10,347 nt of DNA from Candidatus Poribacteria bacterium (GTDB lineage: Bacteria > Poribacteria > WGA-4E > WGA-3G): positions 1 to 10,347 of the forward strand of contig VXZL01000292.1 of assembly GCA_009845505.1 (NCBI GenBank), read 5' to 3'. The notes beneath the pieces are model-generated. The model was not told where the DNA came from. It saw nothing but the letters and a program-made list of their open reading frames with translations, and did no database searches. This document shows positions 1-6,773 of the stretch, piece by piece. Position numbers and translations under genes: made by a program. Numbering within the stretch: the first letter of the stretch is position 1; the number at the start of each line of letters is the position of its first letter.

Positions 1-137
1 TGTGGTGTGAGTGGGTTCGGTTAATGCGAGATAAACTTTTAGAAATGGTATTAGATATAGTTGCGTGAAAAACACAGACGTTTTGGTGCACAACCTAACA
101 GGTTATGCTACAAAAGAGCAGCATGCGTAAGTCCTAA
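1..137 (+). mobile_element. Right end of an insertion sequence (partial)
   Basis: The segment ends at 124-137 with TGCGTAAGTCCTAA. This is the exact reverse complement of TTAGGACTTACGCA at 10292-10305, near the other edge of the window. Just inside it is a short open frame (3-68) that looks like the C-terminal tail of a protein, as expected when a transposase gene stops shortly before the terminal inverted repeat. The two ends have the orientation expected of two separate copies in the same direction: a right end here and a left end at 10292. The IS family cannot be named because the transposase core lies outside the window. The TIR match is directly visible; calling it an IS is inference. 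Confidence 0.5.
3..68 (+). CDS. C-terminal tail of a putative transposase (partial)
   Basis: The frame is open from the first bases of the window to a TGA at 66-68 and gives about 21 residues, ending RDKLLEMVLDIVA. It is a short amphipathic, helix-like tail rich in Leu, Arg and Asp/Glu, with no domain that can be recognised. The assignment rests on position: the stop lies 55 bp inside a 14-bp terminal inverted repeat (124-137) whose mate appears at the right edge of the window. Transposase genes commonly end at such a distance from the right TIR. It could also be a chance open frame, since 21 codons is not significant alone. The start lies outside the window. Confidence 0.35.
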   Translation, partial: WCEWVRLMRDKLLEMVLDIVA

Positions 138-473
138 TTTATTTCGGATGACGGTAATTTTTATAGGAAATTCCGATTAAAATAACTTACTTTAAGTTTA
201 CCATACACCAGACGAAAAGTCAACGGAAATATACTGGCAAGGGCAGCGGTTGGGAATCCTCACCTTCCTAATAGACCCTACCCACTAATCGGTAAGATGA
301 CGTGGGTTTTTTGGATAGGCGTGTGTACCAATTTCTGCGAATTTGACGTTACTGATAGTGGACAAAACTTGCATGCAGCATTTATGAGAGGAAATCCTCA
401 AGGGGGCATGCGTGTGGAACTATCGCGGCGTGAGGGTTCTGTGGATAAAAATACAAAAAATGGAGTCTATCCG
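138..473. other. Non-coding region upstream of the barrel/SPOR gene
   Basis: There is no convincing gene here. The reading frame of the downstream gene stays open back to 297, but the residues encoded at 297-473 have no family features and precede a clear signal peptide, so this stretch is taken as leader. It contains one hairpin followed by a T-run (280-312, listed separately) and several GCATGC words. No well-spaced -35/-10 pair could be identified with confidence. Confidence 0.5.
280..312 (+). terminator. Hairpin plus T-tract, possible weak terminator or attenuator
   Basis: ACCCAC (280-285) pairs perfectly with GTGGGT (302-307), closing a 16-nt loop. The six T residues at 307-312 follow, the first of them pairing as the last base of the stem. 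It lies about 160 nt before the barrel/SPOR start codon on the same strand. It could terminate transcription coming out of the IS end or act as an attenuator in the leader. The stem is short and the loop large, so this is weak. Confidence 0.25.
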
Positions 474-2435
474 ATGCAATTAAATTTTTTTAAACTTATC
501 AGACAACCGTTGATTCGAATCGGACAAGTGGTGAGTGTCGTCATAATAGCCTTTCTCGTTGCTTCCACAACTGCGTGGGCTTCTGGGATAGGGAAGCGAG
601 ATATTTTTGTCGGGGCAAGTGCCCGTGCTGTCGGTATGGGGAGTGCTTGGACGGCGGGCTCTGCCGCAACCAATGGATTTCTTTGGAACCCGTCTTCACT
701 GGGATTTATGGATGGGGTTGAAGTGAATATGGGTGGCATGCCGTTTTCAGGGAGTCCCTCTGGGCTGGAACAGGCGTTCTCGGTCGCCGCGAATCCGCAT
801 ACGTTTGGTTTGACGAATAAAAACGTTGGTAACTTATCTTTTGCGACTTGGCTTGATGGTTGGAGAGGCGACACAACGGAGTCTACGCAGATTGTGCTTT
901 TAGGCTATGGACGTGCGTTGGGACAAAGTGCGTCAGCAGGGGCAAACCTACGCTACTATCAAAATAATACACCTATCAGAACAAACTTCCTCTGGAGCGT
1001 GGATTTGGGGATGCAGTTCGCTTATCCGTTGGAGAAATGGGGCGACTCGGTGACGGTCGGCGTGAATCTGTCCGAGTTGAGTAATGGGATTCGAGCGGAT
1101 GGTGTCCTTCTTGAGAGTATCCCTTTGGCAGCGCGTTTAGGAACGACCTACCAATTAGGGAGTGAAACGCTGTTTTCTGCGGATCTTGCTGTTCGCGGTG
1201 AAAATGATGGCGGTTGGGGTGAAAGGCTTCGATTACACCTCGGCGCGGAACGTTGGCTGATTGGTGGACATGTGGGATTACGGGTCGGATACACGGCACT
1301 CACTGCTTCTGAAAGATTCTGGGGTGGCGAATGGGCACGGGGATTGAGTTTCCGAAATTCATCCGGACAACTTGATTATGCGTATGTGAATGGCAGTGAG
1401 TTAGAACAATCTGTCCATTGGATTTCAGCGACTTTACGCTGGGGCGCAGCGGACGCGATGCCGCTATCGGAACCTGTGCTAAGTGAGACCTCTGAAGCCG
1501 ATGAACACGTCCCTATTTTAATGCCTGCGACGCTGACAATACATAAGAATGTACCTGAAACGCCTATCGGGAAACTACACGTCTCTATATGGGCGATTTC
1601 ACCGAATAAGGATGGCTTTGCGGATAGCACTACGTTCCACTTTGAGGTCGGTTCAAATGATAAATGGTGGTTGATCCTCGTTGATGAATACACTGAGCGG
1701 ATTTGGGAACGATCAGGAAGCGGATCGCCTGTAGAAGGCATCACCTGGGATGGCGTTGCGGATACGGGGAACTTGGTTCCCGATGGGGACTACAAAGTGG
1801 AGTTGTATGTTTCAGACGCACAAGATGCACTGCAGCTCAGAGATAGTGAAAAGGTCACCGTTGATCTCATTCCGACGGCGTTAGAACTCTTTAGGGGAGC
1901 AGCTACAACCAATCCGAACGGAATGCGCGTATGGCACTCTCTGGGTATAAAGACTGTGGACACCAATCCGCTTGCATACTGGGAACTGAAGATTTTTGAT
2001 GCGCGCAGCGTGCTTATTGAAGAGATGGAAGGGGCGGGTATGCCGCCAGCAGAGGTTGTTTTAAACAACTTACAAGGGAAACCTTTTGCGGCGTATACTT
2101 GTGAACTAAGCGTTCAAGATATAGCAGGCAATCAGAGCTCGCAACAGGTACAATTGCATCTTGGGGTAGAGCAGCAATCAACAAGGGCATCAGAATCCAA
2201 ATGGACGCTTATGGTCGGTTCGTTTATAGAACGTCACTATGCTGAAAGGATGAAAGAGCAATTGCATCATCAAAATCCGAGTCATAAGGTTGCTATACAT
2301 CTCGCTACTATTGAGGGTAAAACGAGGCACCGTGTAATGATCGGGGAGTTCACTCACCGCGAAGAGGCAGCGGATCTCCGACGACAGATCCAAGAAATGC
2401 TTGATGTTGAACCGATATTGATAACTGTGCAATAG
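474..2435 (+). CDS. PorV/PorQ-like outer-membrane barrel with FlgD-type Ig and C-terminal SPOR domains
   Basis: The protein is 653 aa using the ATG at 474, which has GGAG at 462-465 (8-nt spacing) and is followed at once by a signal peptide. The signal has Lys/Arg near residues 7-15, a hydrophobic run at 19-31 and a likely AWA|SG cleavage after residue 36. The mature N-terminus (RDIFVGASARAVGMGSAWTA, then WNPSSL) matches the start of PorV/PorQ/UPF0164-type outer-membrane proteins, and the next ~290 residues have the alternating aromatic/Gly pattern of a beta-barrel. From about 368, ISPNKDGFADSTTFHFEV to DGDYKVELYVSD is a FlgD-like Ig domain of the kind seen near C-termini of secreted proteins. 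From about 575, WTLMVGSF to ILITVQ is a SPOR domain, a fold that binds denuded septal peptidoglycan. A role linking the outer membrane to peptidoglycan is inferred. The stop is 16 bp from the convergent kinase stop. An upstream in-frame ATG at 297 was rejected. Confidence 0.8.
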   Translation: MQLNFFKLIRQPLIRIGQVVSVVIIAFLVASTTAWASGIGKRDIFVGASARAVGMGSAWTAGSAATNGFLWNPSSLGFMDGVEVNMGGMPFSGSPSGLEQAFSVAANPHTFGLTNKNVGNLSFATWLDGWRGDTTESTQIVLLGYGRALGQSASAGANLRYYQNNTPIRTNFLWSVDLGMQFAYPLEKWGDSVTVGVNLSELSNGIRADGVLLESIPLAARLGTTYQLGSETLFSADLAVRGENDGGWGERLRLHLGAERWLIGGHVGLRVGYTALTASERFWGGEWARGLSFRNSSGQLDYAYVNGSELEQSVHWISATLRWGAADAMPLSEPVLSETSEADEHVPILMPATLTIHKNVPETPIGKLHVSIWAISPNKDGFADSTTFHFEVGSNDKWWLILVDEYTERIWERSGSGSPVEGITWDGVADTGNLVPDGDYKVELYVSDAQDALQLRDSEKVTVDLIPTALELFRGAATTNPNGMRVWHSLGIKTVDTNPLAYWELKIFDARSVLIEEMEGAGMPPAEVVLNNLQGKPFAAYTCELSVQDIAGNQSSQQVQLHLGVEQQSTRASESKWTLMVGSFIERHYAERMKEQLHHQNPSHKVAIHLATIEGKTRHRVMIGEFTHREEAADLRRQIQEMLDVEPILITVQ

Positions 2436-2451
2436 ACGGACTTTTTCTGTT

Positions 2452-3402
2452 CTATAGGAATCGCTCAATCTCAGATGGCGTTGGCAATGCCGGAATTACG
2501 CCTACTTTCTGTGTTGCCAATGCGCCTGCAGCGTTGGCGTAACGCATCATGAAATCAAGACGAGGTGCGTCGAGTGCCTGAGCGTCTGCGTGTTTCATCA
2601 ATTGCATGAGCAGAGCAGCGACGAATGCATCGCCTGCCCCAAGCGTATCAACAACATTGACAGCGAAACCGTCAACATAACCCTCAGCAGTCCCGTTTGT
2701 GTAGTAGCACCCACGTTCCCCTAACGTAACAACGAGCAGTTTTACGCCGAGTCCAAGGATGCGTTCAATCCCGCTCGCGAGTTCAGCATCTCCGGTAACG
2801 AATTCCCATTCTTCTTCTGATATTTTGACGACATCTGCGTAGGGCATAACTTCCCATATCCAACGTTTGGCATCATCGGCATTGTCCCAAAGCGGTAAGC
2901 GCAAATTCGGATCGTAGGAGAGCATCGCGCCGCTCACCTTTGCAGCCTGAATTGTCTGGAGTGTTGCTTCACGACTCGGTGAATGGCTGAGGCTAACGGA
3001 ACCGTAGTGAAAAAGTTCCGCTGATTGGACATAACTCGTATTGATTTCGTCTGGAGAGAGTTGGATGTCGGCACCTGGATGTCGGTAGAAGGTGATGTCC
3101 TTCATACCATCGGAGCGTGTGGCGACGAAAGCCAGTGTCGTTCGAGATGTCTCTCCTGAGATGAGATAAGAGGTGTCTACACTGTTCTGTTCCAACGTTT
3201 CGCGCAGGAAATCGCCGAATGCGTCCGCACCGACCTTCCCAATAAATCCGGCATCTATACCGAGTTTGGCTAAACCGACAGCAACATTGGCGGGTGCGCC
3301 GCCGGGGGCTTTAACAAATCCTGGTGCTTCCGCGAGGGTTACATCGGGTGTTGTAGACACAAAGTCGATGAGGAGTTCACCGATACATAAGGCTCTTGGC
3401 AT
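2452..3402 (-). CDS. PfkB-family carbohydrate kinase (fructokinase-like)
   Basis: The protein is 316 aa, the usual length for ribokinase/PfkB family sugar kinases, which phosphorylate a sugar in the cytoplasm using ATP. Visible signatures are GELLIDF at residues 8-14, the Gly-rich substrate motif GGAPANVAVGLAKLG from residue 34, and the C-terminal signature DTLGAGDAF at 252-260 with Asp258 as the expected catalytic base and anion-hole glycines beside it. VTLGERG is the usual strand-turn before the nucleotide site. The overall pattern (GELLIDF, GGAPANVA) is closest to bacterial fructokinases, but the exact sugar cannot be settled by eye. The ATG at 3402 has AAAGGAA upstream, overlapping the end of the oxidoreductase gene (stop 3418). 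The 14-bp gap suggests cotranscription and possibly translational coupling. It is the last gene of a minus-strand cluster. Confidence 0.9.
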   Translation of the reverse strand: MPRALCIGELLIDFVSTTPDVTLAEAPGFVKAPGGAPANVAVGLAKLGIDAGFIGKVGADAFGDFLRETLEQNSVDTSYLISGETSRTTLAFVATRSDGMKDITFYRHPGADIQLSPDEINTSYVQSAELFHYGSVSLSHSPSREATLQTIQAAKVSGAMLSYDPNLRLPLWDNADDAKRWIWEVMPYADVVKISEEEWEFVTGDAELASGIERILGLGVKLLVVTLGERGCYYTNGTAEGYVDGFAVNVVDTLGAGDAFVAALLMQLMKHADAQALDAPRLDFMMRYANAAGALATQKVGVIPALPTPSEIERFL

Positions 3403-3417
3403 AAACGGTTGTTCCTT

Positions 3418-4503
3418 TTAAAATGTAGTCCGCAATTCTTGGGCTTGACCCGTCTGGGCGGATGTGTAGCCTGCATGGAAAATCTCTATGACGTGCCTTG
3501 CATGTTCTGCCGTAACAATCGTCGGTTTGTCCTCTCGGATCCAGTCTACCAACTGCATGATGTCCTCATAGACATGCGATTCCTGAATCTCGCGATGCGG
3601 TCCTACAACGTGTGGTAGCCCACTATCTGATGCCTCAATCGGTTTACCGTTCAGCAAATTCCCTTCAATCGTACCGGCAGTGCCGTGGATTGCTAATCTG
3701 CCTCTGACGACAGAACCAGCGGCGGCACCGTAGACGAAGCCGAAAAATGCATTGCCAAAGTCAACGAGAATAAAGGTATTGTCGTCCATATCGCACGGGA
3801 GCATCTCGCCTCGGAATTCACGTTCTTCGATACGGACACCGGAGAACGCCGTTACGCGTTTTGCGGGTCCCAAGATGCCGGTCATCGTATGCAAGCCGTA
3901 GACTGTCATGTCGTATAACGGTCCGCCACCGGGTTTGCGAAAATACCACGCTGGGTTAATGTTAGAGAGCGGATCGTCGCCTTGCCTAACGGATTCATTT
4001 TCATGGTATCTGCCGAAGGCGGATCCAGCGGCTGCCCACGTTAGTGTTCCGATGGCACCGTCATGAATGAGCCTGCGAATCTCTTGATGGATCGGACGGA
4101 GCATCTCACCTGGGGATGCTACCAATTTTACACCCTTACGCGCTGCGGATTCAATGAGATCGTCCGCTTCATCAACGGTGGTTGTCATTGTTTTGTTGAA
4201 GTGGGCATGAACACCGTGCTCAATGGCAAGTTTTCCTTGCTCATAGTGGAGACCGATGGGTGAGGCGATACTAACAGCGTCTACGTGTCCGTCTGATAGA
4301 AGTGCCTCATAAGTTTCGTAAGCGTGTGGCACCTTGAATTTTTCGGACGCGGCTTGTGCTCTACCTGGCACTGGGTCGCAGACAGCGGTTACTTCTAATC
4401 TATCTTGAACGTCGTCTTGTGTAAGGTGTGGCAGGATTCCGCGCACGGCGATGCTCCCGACACCGACAACACCGATCCGTACTCTATCACTGGTGGTTCC
4501 CAT
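3418..4503 (-). CDS. Gfo/Idh/MocA-family NAD(P)-dependent oxidoreductase
   Basis: The protein is 361 aa, typical of the glucose-fructose oxidoreductase / inositol dehydrogenase / MocA family, which oxidises or reduces cyclic sugars or polyols. The N-terminal Rossmann fold starts RIGVVGVGSIA (residues 9-19). The conserved segment that is usually EKP reads HFNKTM here: the catalytic Lys104 is kept but Glu is replaced by Asn and Pro by Thr. The C-terminal substrate domain carries GGGPLYDMTVYGLH (192-205) with Asp198 and His205, the usual catalytic/binding positions. MDDNTFILVDFGN is a strand of its beta-sheet. The start ATG at 4503 has GGAGG 7 nt upstream, a strong site. The kinase follows 14 bp downstream and an NAD-dependent epimerase lies upstream past a 150-bp repeat-rich gap. 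Dehydrogenation of a sugar passed on to or from the kinase is inferred. The substrate is unknown. Confidence 0.9.
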   Translation of the reverse strand: MGTTSDRVRIGVVGVGSIAVRGILPHLTQDDVQDRLEVTAVCDPVPGRAQAASEKFKVPHAYETYEALLSDGHVDAVSIASPIGLHYEQGKLAIEHGVHAHFNKTMTTTVDEADDLIESAARKGVKLVASPGEMLRPIHQEIRRLIHDGAIGTLTWAAAGSAFGRYHENESVRQGDDPLSNINPAWYFRKPGGGPLYDMTVYGLHTMTGILGPAKRVTAFSGVRIEEREFRGEMLPCDMDDNTFILVDFGNAFFGFVYGAAAGSVVRGRLAIHGTAGTIEGNLLNGKPIEASDSGLPHVVGPHREIQESHVYEDIMQLVDWIREDKPTIVTAEHARHVIEIFHAGYTSAQTGQAQELRTTF

Positions 4504-4653
4504 GATAATTCCTCCAATTTTGGCTATTGGTTATTAGCCATCCGCTGGCGGCTGTCAGTCACTCGTTTGTGACGGACAAAACATTTGTAAAGCCCACAAC
4601 ACCCTACTGACTGCTGAGAGTAGAGTGGAACGGAACGCCCTGACCGCTGACGG
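4504..4653. repeat. Repeat-like intergenic segment with inverted arms
   Basis: This gap separates the epimerase and oxidoreductase genes and has a palindromic look. TGGCTA (4521-4526) pairs with TAGCCA (4535-4540) around an 8-nt loop. The block TAGCCATCCGCTGGCGG...GTCAG at 4535-4558 is an imperfect inverse of TGACCGCTGACGGCTA at 4641-4656. The outer copy reaches the last codon and stop of the epimerase gene. CTGACTGCTGA (4607-4617) repeats the same vocabulary. This resembles a REP-like or small non-autonomous element. Only one copy is in the window, so dispersal cannot be proved here. Confidence 0.4.
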
Positions 4654-5541
4654 CTATTCCCGCCACGATGTTTCGTGCCGCCATCCGACAGCGGATTTGA
4701 GTTTATCGCAATTGATAAAAGATTGATGTGCTTGAAGTGTTCTGATTTTCGGAAGCAGTTCGGGTTTAAAACGTTCGACGAGTTCCTGAGAGGGTTCCAA
4801 CGCTGAGGTATCATCGGCATTGAGAAAATAGACACCGTGTGGTGGTAGGGTGTCTGCTTTTTCCATGAGTAGACGGTGTGCGCTTGCAACATCTTCGCTT
4901 CCGACCCAACACCAGAGCCACGGGGTCCAACTCGTCGTCGGTTTGGCGTTTACTTTCATCTGATTGCGTCGTTCTTCTGGACTGATACCAGCGGGGCGCG
5001 TCACATAAGTGCGGATACCATACGCACGGGTATAACTCGCTAACAGGTCCTCACCACAACGTTTGGAGAAACTATAGGAGTCTTCAGGGTAGCAAGGGTG
5101 TTCTTCGTCAAGTGGCAGGTAGTCTATCGGGATATGGGTTTTGCTAATTCGGAAGCCGTGTCCCAGTGCGCAGTTGCTGCCGCACATCACGACTGTTTGC
5201 ACATCTGCTTCAATTGCGGCTTGCATGAGGTAATAGGTGCCGAGCATATTTGTTTTAAAGGTTGCATCGAAAGGGATGCCTTTCTCGGCTGCGTCTGCCC
5301 GTAAATCTGGGTGATCGACCGGATTCGGCTGTGCGCCGAGGTGCTGGATTGCGTCCACGCCTTCAACGGCGCGCTGACAGTCCTCAAAATTGTTTAAGTC
5401 GCCTTGGATAAATGGAAGATGTGCGAATTCATCGGGTGGATTTCTACGTGACATCAGCACCAGCGAGTGTCCTTCAGTTTCCAATTCTCGAATGACGAAC
5501 TGACCGAGCCTACCGCTGGCACCCGTTATTAATATTTGCAT
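4654..5541 (-). CDS. NAD-dependent epimerase/dehydratase (extended SDR, uronate-dehydrogenase-like)
   Basis: The protein is 295 aa. The N-terminus MQILITGASGRLGQ holds the TGxxGxxG dinucleotide motif of extended short-chain dehydrogenases at residues 6-13. HLGAQPNP (about 67-74), the GSNCALGHG segment with Ser122, and Tyr156-SFS-Lys160 give the Ser-Tyr-Lys catalytic set. The pattern HLG, then SN, then YSFSK with an acidic residue after, and a total length below 300, resembles uronate dehydrogenases and related sugar oxidoreductases more than full-length UDP-galactose epimerases. The substrate is not certain. It is cytoplasmic, with no membrane segment. A strong minus-strand promoter lies at 5676-5703, leaving a leader of about 128 nt with a hairpin. 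The nearest SD-like word (GAGG) is about 14 nt upstream of ATG, rather far. The start is fixed by the Rossmann motif. Confidence 0.85.
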   Translation of the reverse strand: MQILITGASGRLGQFVIRELETEGHSLVLMSRRNPPDEFAHLPFIQGDLNNFEDCQRAVEGVDAIQHLGAQPNPVDHPDLRADAAEKGIPFDATFKTNMLGTYYLMQAAIEADVQTVVMCGSNCALGHGFRISKTHIPIDYLPLDEEHPCYPEDSYSFSKRCGEDLLASYTRAYGIRTYVTRPAGISPEERRNQMKVNAKPTTSWTPWLWCWVGSEDVASAHRLLMEKADTLPPHGVYFLNADDTSALEPSQELVERFKPELLPKIRTLQAHQSFINCDKLKSAVGWRHETSWRE

Positions 5542-5586
5542 TTTTTTTACTATTGCCTCTGAGCTGCCCTTTCGTTTTTTTGCCGA

Positions 5587-5617
5587 TGGTTGTCGGTTAT
5601 CAATTGACCGACAACCA
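5587..5617. repeat. Palindromic dispersed repeat (11-bp perfect stem)
   Basis: TGGTTGTCGGT (5587-5597) is perfectly inverted at ACCGACAACCA (5607-5617) with a 9-nt loop. A further related half-unit (AATAACCGATAATC) follows to 5630. The 15-mer TGGTTGTCGGTTATC at 5587-5601 recurs exactly at 7597-7611, inside the glycosyltransferase coding sequence. The minus-strand epimerase leader would carry this hairpin. It has no T-run on the exit side of either strand, so it is not an intrinsic terminator. It is best read as a small dispersed palindromic element. Confidence 0.6.
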
Positions 5618-5638
5618 ATAACCGATAATCAAAAAGAG

Positions 5639-5667
5639 TTGACAGGTCTGCCTCTGTCGTCTATGAT
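5639..5667 (+). promoter_or_regulatory. Sigma70-type promoter for the hydrolase gene
   Basis: The consensus -35 TTGACA (5639-5644) is followed by an optimal 17-bp spacer and TATGAT (5662-5667), five of six matches to the -10 consensus. Transcription would begin near 5674, about 58 nt before the preferred start at 5732. A second TATAAT word (5668-5673) is too far from the -35 to be the partner. This is one of the best promoter matches in the window. Confidence 0.65.
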
Positions 5668-5675
5668 TATAATAC

Positions 5676-5703
5676 ATTATAGCACCGCCTTGAATTTTGT
5701 CAA
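5676..5703 (-). promoter_or_regulatory. Sigma70-type promoter for the epimerase/sugar gene cluster
   Basis: Read on the minus strand, TTGACA (5703-5698) is followed by a 16-bp spacer and a perfect TATAAT (5681-5676) preceded by TGC, an extended -10. Initiation near 5669 gives a leader of about 128 nt before the epimerase ATG. Its -10 lies 8 bp from the -10 of the plus-strand promoter and points towards it, so the two polymerase footprints must overlap. Confidence 0.65.
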
Positions 5704-5731
5704 GTGAACCGAACTACGGGGGGAAATGGTA

Positions 5732-6766
5732 ATGTATGATGCTGACGTACACTTTAAGAACTTATATGATACTGTTCCACGAACGTATGAATTTCAGGAG
5801 ACCTCACGCGAAGGTTTCTTAACGTGGCAAGCGGCTTTTCGTCCGAAGCTTCGGGAAATCCTCGGTTTAGATAATATGGAATCCGATCTGGCGGACTATG
5901 TGCCGAAAGCCGAGCAGCTGGAAGTTTTGGATATGGATGACCACTTTCGGGAGAGTTGGTATTTGTGGGTAGAACCGACAGTGCCACTGCCGTTCTATCT
6001 CCTTCGTCCGAAGACGATAGAAGGCAAGCTTCCACTGGTGCTTGCGCCGCACGGACATAATCATCCGCATATCTATGCCGGTATTGCACATTCGGAATCA
6101 GAAGAGAAACACATGTTGGAGGGTGAACGTGACATCGCACGGCAGGCAGTTGTTGAGGAGGGTTATATCGCCATTGCCCCCACGACGCGCGCTTTCGGTG
6201 AGACGCGCACCGAAGCAGATAAAGAAGCCGATAATACGCATTCCTGCCGACACCAGTTGGTTCATAGTATACTGGTCGGACGGACGCCGATCGGTGAACG
6301 GGTGTGGGATATGTCGCGCCTCATTGATTGGGCAACGGAGCATTTGCCCGTAGATGCCAATCGCATCGCGATTACTGGGAACTCTGGCGGTGGGACGGTG
6401 TCCCTTTTCGCCGCAGCATGTGAGACACGTATCACTGTAGCGATGCCGAGTTGTTATTTCTGCACGTTTGAAGGGAGCATCGGTATGATCCGGCATTGTG
6501 AATGTAACTATGTGCCGGGTGTGATGCGGCTTGGAGAGATGTATGATGTTGCGGGCTTAATCGCGCCACGCCCGTTCTGTGCGATTGCTGGACGCGATGA
6601 CGGTATTTTTCCGATTGACCACGTTGCGTTGGCTTATGAACGGTTAAAGTCAATCTATGCGACCGCGGGTGTTGCGGACAGGTGTGCGCTTTTTATCGGT
6701 GAGGGTGGACATCGCTATTACAAAGCCGGGGCATGGCCCTTTTTGCGACGGTATTTCTCGGAATAG
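5732..6766 (+). CDS. Alpha/beta hydrolase, acetylxylan esterase-like
   Basis: The protein is 344 aa from the ATG at 5732. A GGGGGG run at 5718-5723 is 8 nt from this ATG but only 2 nt from the in-frame ATG at 5726, so the second is preferred. Family signs are PHGHNH (107-112), the oxyanion-loop region of alpha/beta hydrolases, and the nucleophile elbow GNSGGG with Ser218. The acid is Asp289 or Asp290 in AGRDDGIFP, and the base is His327 in GEGGHRYY. The order and spacing match acetylxylan-esterase/abhydrolase_7-type proteins that deacylate carbohydrate esters. No signal peptide is seen, so it probably acts inside the cell on imported or released sugar esters. It has its own promoter (5639-5667), divergent from the sugar gene cluster, and may share regulation with it. 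It ends 7 bp from the convergent glycosyltransferase stop. The exact substrate is unknown. Confidence 0.85.
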   Translation: MYDADVHFKNLYDTVPRTYEFQETSREGFLTWQAAFRPKLREILGLDNMESDLADYVPKAEQLEVLDMDDHFRESWYLWVEPTVPLPFYLLRPKTIEGKLPLVLAPHGHNHPHIYAGIAHSESEEKHMLEGERDIARQAVVEEGYIAIAPTTRAFGETRTEADKEADNTHSCRHQLVHSILVGRTPIGERVWDMSRLIDWATEHLPVDANRIAITGNSGGGTVSLFAAACETRITVAMPSCYFCTFEGSIGMIRHCECNYVPGVMRLGEMYDVAGLIAPRPFCAIAGRDDGIFPIDHVALAYERLKSIYATAGVADRCALFIGEGGHRYYKAGAWPFLRRYFSE

Positions 6767-6773
6767 ATGTGAA

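Noticed and set aside
297..473. N-terminal extension of the barrel/SPOR protein from the upstream ATG
   Set aside because: It would place about 59 unremarkable residues before a clear signal peptide, and the ATG at 474 has a well-spaced GGAG. No SD is seen at 297.
474..2435. Long minus-strand open frames opposite the barrel gene (for example 467-874 and 1376-1744)
   Set aside because: They lie wholly within a well-supported gene, have no RBS or domain features, and read as shadows.
2432..2455. Small inverted repeat (ATAGA/TCTAT) between the convergent genes as a bidirectional terminator
   Set aside because: A 5-bp AT-rich stem around a 14-nt loop is too weak, and the T-run is in the loop rather than after the stem.
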